From positions 1 through 13,002 of the forward strand of contig DATHDG010000021.1 in NCBI GenBank assembly GCA_035319125.1: a DNA stretch of 13,002 bases. The letters are read 5' to 3'. This document shows positions 5,697-11,336 of this stretch, piece by piece (the stretch's first letter is position 1; each line of letters starts with the position of its first letter). The notes beneath the pieces were generated by a model. The model saw only the letters and a list, made by a program, of their open reading frames with translations, searched no databases and was not told the origin of the DNA. The DNA comes from Fen-1308 sp035319125. GTDB taxonomy: Bacteria; Nitrospirota; Thermodesulfovibrionia; Thermodesulfovibrionales; Dissulfurispiraceae. The position numbers were made by a program, and so were the translations under genes.

Positions 5697-5978
5697 ATGC
5701 TGATAATAATCAAGAGCGCTCCTGATACGACCGAAGGTAAAAGAGGCCTAGACCTTGCCAAGGAGATGTCATGTGCTGTTGTACTCCTTCAGAATGGTGT
5801 CTATTCCGTCTGTGAAGATATGCCTGTAGATTACCGCGGTCCGGTATATGTCCTTGATGATGACTTGAGATTAAGAGGATTAGGCGAGCACAGGATCGAT
5901 GAAAGAACGACGAAGATCAGTTATGTGAACCTAGTGGACTTGATGGCCGCCAGTGATAAAGTAGTCGGCATGTTTTAG
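5697..5978 (+). CDS. DsrH/TusB-family sulfur-relay subunit
   Basis: A 93-residue DsrH/TusB-like protein, the small third subunit of the DsrEFH/TusBCD complexes. It starts MLIIIKSAPD and has the hallmark VVLLQNGVYSV (28-38), PVYVLDDDLRLRGL, and ISYVNLVDLMAASDKVVGMF at the end, matching TusB (LLLLQDGV, VYALNEDLIARGL, IDYTDFVRLT). The ribosome binding site TAGGAGG (5686-5692) overlaps the stop of the shifted DsrF-like frame, so the two are probably translationally coupled; this also supports the shifted frame as the real gene end. Allochromatium DsrH has a conserved Cys20 in a helix before the LLFEDG strand. Here the cysteines are at 26 and 38, and neither aligns with it by eye. A strong hairpin follows 111 bases later. 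Confidence 0.9.
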   Translation: MLIIIKSAPDTTEGKRGLDLAKEMSCAVVLLQNGVYSVCEDMPVDYRGPVYVLDDDLRLRGLGEHRIDERTTKISYVNLVDLMAASDKVVGMF

Positions 5979-6089
5979 CAAGCATGGGGATGCAGGTTCC
6001 TCATCGATCATTTAAGCAGATATTTTGTCTAAGGAATAAAATGCTTTCCTTGAGAGCAGCACCGGTGTGTTCCACATAGTGTCGGAAGC

Positions 6090-6135
6090 ACCCTTGCATC
6101 TGTCTATTGAGATGCAAGGGTTGGCTTTATTATTC
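6090..6135. terminator. Terminator hairpin between the convergent dsr-like cluster and nitroreductase gene
   Basis: CCCTTGCATC (6091-6100) and GATGCAAGGG (6111-6120) form a perfect ten-pair stem, extended by an A-T pair, with a ten-base loop. On the plus strand it is followed by TTGGCTTTATTATT, a modest U tract, so it most likely ends the dsr-like transcript. It lies nine bases beyond the nitroreductase stop codon on the other strand and may serve both, although no U run follows on that side. Confidence 0.75.
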
Positions 6136-6690
6136 AATCCATTTCTCATTGAAGGCGATCTCAACTAGCGGCTTTCTGGTCGGCCCCTCCTTCTTTTCCT
6201 CAGCCGGATAACCAAGAGGGAATAGCCCAACTACACGGACTGAAGCAGGGATATTAAGAAGCGATTTGATCTTATCTTCCTCAAAAACACCTACAAATAC
6301 TGTACCGAGCCCCAATCCTCTGGCTGCCAGCATGAGATTTTGAGCTGCGATTCCGGTGTCCACCAGGTAGTAATTTTGACCCCAGATTGCACCTGAATTA
6401 GCAGGATCGGCACAGAGGACAATCACAACCGGAGCCTCGGCCAGAGCCTTCTTAGCCGGATTCGATTTATATCCCCTTGGCGCAAAAAAAGAGTCTACAT
6501 AAGAAAACTCACTAATCCTTTCCCTCTTTGACTTATCCCTGACAACTATGAGACGCCAGCACTGCATATTTGCCCAGGATGGCGCCAATCTGACAGCTTC
6601 CAGCACGGCATCGATCTCGACATCTCCAACATGTCTTTCCTGATATTTCCTGATGCTGCGCCTTGTCTTTATAGCCTCAAAAAGCTCCAT
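6130..6690 (-). CDS. Nitroreductase-family FMN-dependent oxidoreductase
   Basis: A 186-residue nitroreductase-family flavoprotein, expected to be a cytoplasmic FMN-binding homodimer using NAD(P)H. The diagnostic motifs are RRSIRKY at 10-16 (FMN phosphate binding), APSWANMQCWR at 36-46 (FMN ring pocket), the GLGLGT turn at 125-130, and PLGYPAEE near the C-terminus. The start at 6690 is preferred over an in-frame ATG at 6738: AAAGGAG lies eight bases upstream (plus-strand 6700-6706) and the protein then begins MELFEAIKTRRS, the usual family start. The physiological substrate cannot be told; family members reduce nitroaromatics, quinones and other electron acceptors. It is a stand-alone gene, convergent with the dsr-like cluster. 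Confidence 0.93.
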   Translation of the reverse strand: MELFEAIKTRRSIRKYQERHVGDVEIDAVLEAVRLAPSWANMQCWRLIVVRDKSKRERISEFSYVDSFFAPRGYKSNPAKKALAEAPVVIVLCADPANSGAIWGQNYYLVDTGIAAQNLMLAARGLGLGTVFVGVFEEDKIKSLLNIPASVRVVGLFPLGYPAEEKKEGPTRKPLVEIAFNEKWIE

Positions 6691-6802
6691 GTCACAAGTC
6701 TCCTTTCTCGTTAAAAAGTTTAACCGATGAACTTCCATAAAAAATAGACTCTGTATCTGAAGATGGCTCGCCTGCTGGAACGATGTTTTTCCTCATATGA
6801 TA

Positions 6803-6830
6803 ATTGTACTATTGTAAAACACTCAGACAA
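6803..6830 (-). promoter_or_regulatory. Sigma-70-like promoter candidate for the nitroreductase gene
   Basis: On the minus strand, TTGTCT (plus-strand 6825-6830) and TACAAT (6803-6808) are separated by 16 bases, about 110 bases ahead of the start codon. The same TACAAT hexamer occurs again eight bases further upstream, so the exact -10 box is uncertain. It rests on consensus matching only. Confidence 0.35.
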
Positions 6831-7046
6831 CAGGGCAAGGCCTGCTTCTTGGCAAGACAGTTATGCATCTGATTTATCAAATACTCATAATGCATCATTA
6901 AAGTCATAGCGCCCTGTTATAGAAAAGCCTCTTCATATTCTTTCACGATTTCTTCATTGCCACTTCATAATAATTTGATAATGTTAAGACATAAAGATTG
7001 AGGTTTTACCTCTAGATCACTAAATGGCAATAAGGAGCGGCAACAT
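6831..7046. other. Divergent intergenic stretch, no gene seen
   Basis: Together with 6691-6830 this makes a 356-base gap between divergent genes. It is AT-rich with no coding-like frame. ATGCATC occurs twice, at 6863 and 6890. A short hairpin, GAGGT-TTT-ACCTC (7000-7012), lies in the probable leader of the next gene, and AAGGAG (7032-7037) is that gene's ribosome binding site. A TTCATT/GATAAT pair around 6950-6985 might be its promoter, but this is weak. Confidence 0.5.
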
Positions 7047-7391
7047 ATGAAAAAGATTATTAGCACAATAGTAAGCGGCAGCATCGCCTGCATTTTTGCA
7101 GTTGCACCAGCACTTGCAGCAAACAATGACCCTGGAATTGATCAGAGGGAAATCAACCAGCAAAATAGAATTAATCAGGGCATTGAAAGCGGTCAGTTAA
7201 CACCAAAGGAAGCGGGCAAACTCGATGCACAGCAGGCCAGAATTAAGCAAAGAGAAGAGCGCATGGCAGCTAGAAATAATGGAAATCTCACACCGAAAGA
7301 CAAAGTAAAATTGACTAAACAGCAGAACAGGGCAAGCAAAAATATATACAAAAAGAAGCACAACAGGAAAACTGCAAATGTTGGCCGCTAA
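7047..7391 (+). CDS. Small secreted protein with two LTPKE-type helical repeats
   Basis: A 114-residue exported protein of unknown function. Residues 1-24 are a clear Sec signal peptide (MKKIISTIVSG, hydrophobic core, then APALA before the cleavage site). The mature part starts ANNDPGIDQREINQQ and contains two related segments. The first is GQLTPKEAGKLDAQQARIKQ, about residues 50-69; the second is GNLTPKDKVKLTKQQNRASK, beginning at about residue 80. Each should form a helical pair rich in Gln, Lys and Arg. The C-terminus is very basic (IYKKKHNRKTA). I recall similar repeat proteins in deltaproteobacterial genomes without a known role. The start is supported by AAGGAG nine bases upstream. It is probably periplasmic and nucleic-acid- or polyanion-binding is conceivable, but unsupported. 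Confidence 0.85.
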   Translation: MKKIISTIVSGSIACIFAVAPALAANNDPGIDQREINQQNRINQGIESGQLTPKEAGKLDAQQARIKQREERMAARNNGNLTPKDKVKLTKQQNRASKNIYKKKHNRKTANVGR

Positions 7392-7442
7392 TTATTTGCT
7401 TTAAGAATGAGAGCAACTCAGAGTTAATTCTGCTATAACAAG

Positions 7443-7474
7443 ACGCATTAACAGATCCTGATCTGTTAATGCGT
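7443..7474. repeat. Perfect 14-bp inverted repeat between the two small secreted-protein genes
   Basis: ACGCATTAACAGAT (7443-7456) is the exact reverse complement of ATCTGTTAATGCGT (7461-7474), with the four-base loop CCTG. It begins 52 bases after one stop codon and ends 56 bases before the next start. There is no T run on either side, so it is not a standard intrinsic terminator, although it could still end transcription or protect an mRNA 3' end. Confidence 0.85.
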
Positions 7475-7529
7475 TGGCTGGTATGAAAATAACGATAACT
7501 TTAATTACAAAGATAGGGGGGCTAATGAA

Positions 7530-7952
7530 ATGAAGATTTTATTATTATCAGCGGCGCTCTTAGCGCTTATATGTCTTGTCCCTGTGCCTACAATGGCGGG
7601 GGTTTCAGTGGGGGTTGGAATTGCTCTTCCACCGCCCATTGTAGTGCCGGCACCTCCAGCAGTCGTGCTATTACCAGATGCTCCCAGCGTTTATATTGCG
7701 CCTGATGCGGGAGTCGATCTTTTCTTCTGGAACGGATGGTGGTGGCGTCCATGGGGAGGCCATTGGTATCGTTCCCGCTATTATGATCGCGGCTGGGGAT
7801 ATTATCCGGGCGTCCCAAGATTTTATGGTCGCGTGAATCCAGGGTGGAGGGGATACTATAGAAGCCATAATTGGAACGGTCGGCCATGGAACTATCATCC
7901 AATTCCTCACGACGAATTTGTTCATGGTCATCACAGACATTACAGGTATTAA
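7530..7952 (+). CDS. Secreted Trp/Tyr/Gly/His-rich protein (YXWXGH-like)
   Basis: A 140-residue exported protein of unknown function. The Sec signal peptide covers residues 1-23 (MKILLLSAALLALICLVP, then PTMA before GVSVG). A Pro/Val-rich segment follows (PPPIVVPAPPAVVLLPDAP), then a strongly aromatic C-terminal half with FFWNGWWWRPWGGHWYRSRYY, ten tryptophans in all, and a His-rich end (HGHHRHYRY). This composition and the W-x-GGxWYR pattern are familiar from small periplasmic or outer-membrane-associated proteins of Geobacter-like bacteria, whose role is not established. The start is supported by AGGGGGG (7515-7521) eight bases upstream. The His-rich tail could bind metal, but that is a guess. 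It may share a transcript with the preceding gene unless the intervening hairpin stops it. Confidence 0.85.
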   Translation: MKILLLSAALLALICLVPVPTMAGVSVGVGIALPPPIVVPAPPAVVLLPDAPSVYIAPDAGVDLFFWNGWWWRPWGGHWYRSRYYDRGWGYYPGVPRFYGRVNPGWRGYYRSHNWNGRPWNYHPIPHDEFVHGHHRHYRY

Positions 7953-7969
7953 TCTGAGCAAAAAAATTG

Positions 7970-7996
7970 CAGAGTTTCAGAGACTGTGCAACTCTG
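7970..7996. repeat. Imperfect hairpin after the Trp-rich protein gene
   Basis: CAGAGTT (7970-7976) pairs with AACTCTG (7990-7996) across a 13-base loop, 18 bases after the stop codon at 7950-7952. A run of seven A precedes the left arm by two bases, so it could act as a weak terminator for minus-strand transcription. No T run follows on the plus strand. Confidence 0.5.
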
Positions 7997-8006
7997 ATAC
8001 AGGGCA

Positions 8007-8039
8007 AGGAGGGGTCAGATAATTTATTAGACCCCTCCT
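8007..8039. repeat. Perfect 10-bp inverted repeat, REP-like
   Basis: AGGAGGGGTC (8007-8016) pairs exactly with GACCCCTCCT (8030-8039). The 13-base interior has an extra TAAT/ATTA symmetry (8020-8029). No T run follows on either strand. The GGGGTC...GACCCC core resembles extragenic palindromes that accompany REP-associated transposases in some genomes; that link is only inferred from the look of it. Confidence 0.75.
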
Positions 8040-8259
8040 GCACATTTGCTCCTCCATTGGATACATTGCTTTTTCAGATTTAGTACAAAACCAGAGATGT
8101 TTATCAGGAGCAAAGTGATTTAACCCCTAAGTTACATACAAATTAGACAGAAACGAACAAGACCGAGCGACTTGAGCGGTTGCAATAATTCCAAGACAAG
8201 CACTGCGTTAGCAATGCGGCGTTGAAGCCTTTTTCAATATTTTCAGGTTGAAAGAATTA
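8040..8259. other. Intergenic stretch downstream of the NamZ fusion gene
   Basis: No coding-like frame. GCACTGC (8200-8206) and GCAATGC (8211-8217) form a seven-pair hairpin with one C-A mismatch and a GTTA loop. It lies about 43 bases beyond the stop codon of the minus-strand gene and lacks a U tract. Nothing else is recognised. Confidence 0.5.
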
Positions 8260-10659
8260 TCAGTAGAGCAGATATTTTGCCCTTGTCTGTCGGAACTTCT
8301 CCAACTGGCTCTGCCATGATAGCGCGATTGATTTCGGATCATGTCCCCTTCTCATATCGTCCAGAACGCTTCTTGACCCAACAAGCCCCAACGTATCATT
8401 CAAATCGAAATCCTTGGGATAAAGTCTGTGAAGTGCCGACATGATCTCCACTCCCATGTAAACAGGATCAAAAAGCAGACGATCAATAAGAACAATCCTC
8501 ACACCGTAGCAGCGGCGCTTTTTGAAATTGCTGGAAATGGGCGTGAACTCAGCCTCTTCAAACTTTACTCCGGCAATGGCCCTTGCATTCAGATAGGAAG
8601 CCAGCTTCCCGGCATCAATCCATGGAGCTCCAAGCAGTTCGAATGGCGTAGCCGTTCCACGTCCTACGCTGACGTTCGCCCCTTCAATCAAAGCAACTCC
8701 AGGGTAAAGTGTTGCCTCTAAAAGGCTTCTTATATTAGGTGACGGATTGATCCATTTAAGTCCCGTCTCATCGTACCATTGCTCGCGGCGATAACCGGAC
8801 ATCTTGATAACGTGCAGATCTGCTCCTATCCTATATTCAGCATTAAACATCTGCGCAAGCTCTCCCGCGGTCATGCCATATCTAACAGGCATAAGAAAAT
8901 AAGAAGTGAAAGATTTTGCAGCGATACTATCTGATACCGGTCCCTGAACAACTGATGCGGTGATCGGATCAGGCCTGTCAAGCACATAGATCGGTATATT
9001 CTTTTTTGCTGCCGATTCCATTGCATACCCCATTGTTGATATATAGGTGTAGAAGCGGACACCAATGTCCTGTATATCAAAGACCAGGGCCTCTATTCCC
9101 TCAAGCATTAAATCTGTAGGCCTTAAGGTCACACCATAAAGACTGTAAACAGGCAATCCGGTTTTACCATCTCTTGAGGAGGCGACCTTTGCATCAATGG
9201 TGCCGTCGATACCATGCTCGGGGCTGAAAATCGCCTTTAACTTCACACCAGGTGCAGAAGAAAGCAGATCAACAGTACGCCTGCCGGTTGAATCAACACC
9301 TGTGTGGTTTGTTATCAACCCAATAGTCTTTCCAGCCAGCAACACAAATTTATCCCGGCGAAGTATATCTATACCTGTCAGGATTCTGCTGGAATTATCA
9401 ACTTCTGATGAACTACTGCCCTTTGAGATGAAAAAAGTTGCTAGCGAAGGCCGTTTATCCAGGATTGTTGCCGGTGCAATCGGACCCAGATTGGCAGATA
9501 CAAGGGCTTTAATTCCAGCACGCAGGTCTTTCACATCACCTTGACCAGCCGGATGGACCCTGTTTGTCAGCACTATTATAAAGGTCTGCGTAATAGGATC
9601 GATCCACAGCGCAGTGCCGGTATATCCGAGATGTCCATATGCGCCGACCGGCGACAATTCGCCCGCATTTGAGGCGAAAGGCGGCTCGATGTCCCAACCG
9701 AGGCCACGTAATCTGCTTTTTCCCCGGGGAGATTGTGGCAGAGTCATTTGCTCGACTGTGTCGGCCCTCAAAATACGCGCTTTCCCCAGAGTTCCTCCGT
9801 TAAGCATCATGCGTGCAAATAGAGACAAGTCCGTTGCAGTAGAGAATAGCCCGGCATGTCCGGAAATACCTCCCATAGCGTAACAGGTGGGATCGTGAGC
9901 TTCTCCGCATATGAGCTTGCCCTGGCGGTGTTCAGTCGGCGCAGTCCGTATCAATGCACTTGCAGATGTCCCAAATCCCGTATCTCGCATGCCGAGAGGG
10001 TCAAATATATTGCGACGGCAATATTTATCAAGCCTTTGGCCGGCAATGCGTTGCACGAGTTCACCCAGGATCTCAAAATTAATGTCGCTATATTCATAAC
10101 AACTGCCTGGCTGGCATTGCGGTCGCTCCGCAATTATTTTTTTTAATGCTGTACTGTATCCTTTCCAGCTATACGCGTCTCTGAGGTCCGGTCGCAGTCC
10201 TGAATAATGAGTCATTAATTGCCGCACGGTAATCAGTGACTTGCCGTTCTTCCTGAAGGCGGGCCAGTACTTTGCTACTGGGTCGTCCAGCCTGATTTTC
10301 TTCTTCTCCACAAGCTGCATTACAGCTGTAGATGTAGCCACAACTTTGGTTAATGATGCAATATCAAAAATAGTATCTTCGGTCATCGCAACTTTGGCGG
10401 GTTCGACAGACTGATACCCAAATGCCCTACTGTAATAAACGCCGCTTTTGTTGCCGATAACTACAACAGCACCAGGCGTCTTTCGGTTTTTAATTGCCTG
10501 ATCGACCATGTCGGCTATTGGTGCAAGCTGACTTTCTTTCACATCGGGCACAGAGGCATCAGCACAGCACCAGACAGCTAAGAGGACAGGAGAAAAAGCC
10601 AAGAAGACAATCGCATATTTTTGCAGTTGTCTGATTATAACCCTATGAATGTTTACCAT
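8260..10659 (-). CDS. Exported fusion of a serine beta-lactamase-like hydrolase and a NamZ (GH171) exo-beta-N-acetylmuramidase domain
   Basis: A 799-residue two-domain enzyme. The N-terminus (about 1-36) is a basic then hydrophobic export signal ending near CCADAS; it does not match a clean lipobox. Residues about 45-395 are a class C beta-lactamase/esterase-type domain with the SxxK motif SLTK (Ser102, Lys105), YSD at 190-192 in place of YxN, and HLG at 343-345 in the third motif position. Residues about 430-799 are the YbbC/NamZ domain (formerly DUF1343, now GH171), with GLITNHTG, FSPEHG, FDIQDIGVRFYTY, DRPDPI, RYGMTAGEL, NPSPNIRS and the EGANVSVGRGTATPFELLGAPW signature. NamZ releases terminal N-acetylmuramic acid from glycan chains; the other domain may act on peptide or ester bonds of wall fragments. 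Together they suggest peptidoglycan turnover or recycling in the periplasm. The start has only a weak binding site (AGGGAG, 15 bases away). It ends in tandem TGA-TAA. Confidence 0.93.
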   Translation of the reverse strand: MVNIHRVIIRQLQKYAIVFLAFSPVLLAVWCCADASVPDVKESQLAPIADMVDQAIKNRKTPGAVVVIGNKSGVYYSRAFGYQSVEPAKVAMTEDTIFDIASLTKVVATSTAVMQLVEKKKIRLDDPVAKYWPAFRKNGKSLITVRQLMTHYSGLRPDLRDAYSWKGYSTALKKIIAERPQCQPGSCYEYSDINFEILGELVQRIAGQRLDKYCRRNIFDPLGMRDTGFGTSASALIRTAPTEHRQGKLICGEAHDPTCYAMGGISGHAGLFSTATDLSLFARMMLNGGTLGKARILRADTVEQMTLPQSPRGKSRLRGLGWDIEPPFASNAGELSPVGAYGHLGYTGTALWIDPITQTFIIVLTNRVHPAGQGDVKDLRAGIKALVSANLGPIAPATILDKRPSLATFFISKGSSSSEVDNSSRILTGIDILRRDKFVLLAGKTIGLITNHTGVDSTGRRTVDLLSSAPGVKLKAIFSPEHGIDGTIDAKVASSRDGKTGLPVYSLYGVTLRPTDLMLEGIEALVFDIQDIGVRFYTYISTMGYAMESAAKKNIPIYVLDRPDPITASVVQGPVSDSIAAKSFTSYFLMPVRYGMTAGELAQMFNAEYRIGADLHVIKMSGYRREQWYDETGLKWINPSPNIRSLLEATLYPGVALIEGANVSVGRGTATPFELLGAPWIDAGKLASYLNARAIAGVKFEEAEFTPISSNFKKRRCYGVRIVLIDRLLFDPVYMGVEIMSALHRLYPKDFDLNDTLGLVGSRSVLDDMRRGHDPKSIALSWQSQLEKFRQTRAKYLLY

Positions 10660-10796
10660 GTTCCAAGTAGCCGCTCCCTAGGTATAATGACATTTTTAAT
10701 TCTACTACGCAGGAGCGAAATAATGCCGCTACTTCCAAACTTCCAAGACAGGCAAGGCAGCCTAAGTGTATAAAGCTTGTTCCAGGCTGTTATATA

Positions 10797-10982
10797 TTAC
10801 CTAGGCTTTTGGCGTCTATTGATCTCTATATGGTCTGAAGGTATGGGAACCGGCACCCTTGAGTGGCCAATAAAAGGATCATCAGACCTGCTCGAATCTC
10901 TTTCCAACTTCCATATAAAAAAAATGATCGGCAGTACGGCAGGCGTAATAACTACAAGCCACCACATTAAATCGCCAAACAT
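10797..10982 (-). CDS. Small single-pass membrane protein, 61 residues
   Basis: An unrecognised protein with a short N-terminus (MFGDL), one membrane segment at about 6-24 (MWWLVVITPAVLPIIFFIW), then a charged, Ser/Pro-containing cytoplasmic-type tail rich in Arg and Asp (KLERDSSRSDD, ending NRRQKPR). Support that it is real: GAAGGAGGG (plus-strand 10988-10996) lies six bases ahead of ATG, a near-ideal ribosome binding site, and the hydrophobic block is well formed. A longer plus-strand open frame covers the same bases but has no binding site and unnatural composition. It sits between the ettA and NamZ-fusion genes, all on the minus strand, with 138 bases to the NamZ-fusion start. Function unknown. 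Confidence 0.65.
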   Translation of the reverse strand: MFGDLMWWLVVITPAVLPIIFFIWKLERDSSRSDDPFIGHSRVPVPIPSDHIEINRRQKPR

Positions 10983-11336
10983 ATGCGCCCTCCTTCACCT
11001 CTTGGATATCATCCAGATGATTCAATTATCCCAAAATGCAATCGATAATAATAGACATAAAATTAGGAATTAGCATGTTCGGTGATATCGGTCACGCGGG
11101 GAATATCCTTTCCGGTGTTCGGGCAGCTTTTCTATTTCATGAATGATCGCAGAAGCCCAATGTGTCAGTCTCTTGCGTGCTGAATTGGTCCTCTTATGGC
11201 GATAGAAAACTTGGTCAGGAAGCGAAAATCTGTCTTCAGTAGCATAATTGCCTTGCTTGCTAAGCGCAGCCGGATAACTCAGACAGCACGCTTCAAGCCT
11301 AACACTCTGGTTTTCTGCGATGAATTTGTGATCTTC
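10983..11336. other. Intergenic stretch downstream of ettA
   Basis: A gap of 354 bases with no gene that has a start codon. On the minus strand a frame in phase with ettA stays open for 88 codons after the ettA stop, ending at TAA (plus-strand 11070-11072), but it contains no ATG, GTG or TTG. No terminator with a U tract was found after ettA. Confidence 0.5.

Noticed and set aside
6863..6896. ATGCATC direct repeat in the divergent intergenic region
   Set aside because: Only seven bases, two copies, containing a self-palindrome; expected by chance in AT-rich DNA.
7588..8043. 151-codon minus-strand frame across the Trp-rich protein and its hairpins
   Set aside because: Antisense to a gene with a signal peptide and binding site; composition is not protein-like.
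10777..11073. 98-codon plus-strand frame between the NamZ fusion and ettA genes
   Set aside because: No ribosome binding site and low-complexity composition; the opposite strand holds a better-supported small membrane protein.
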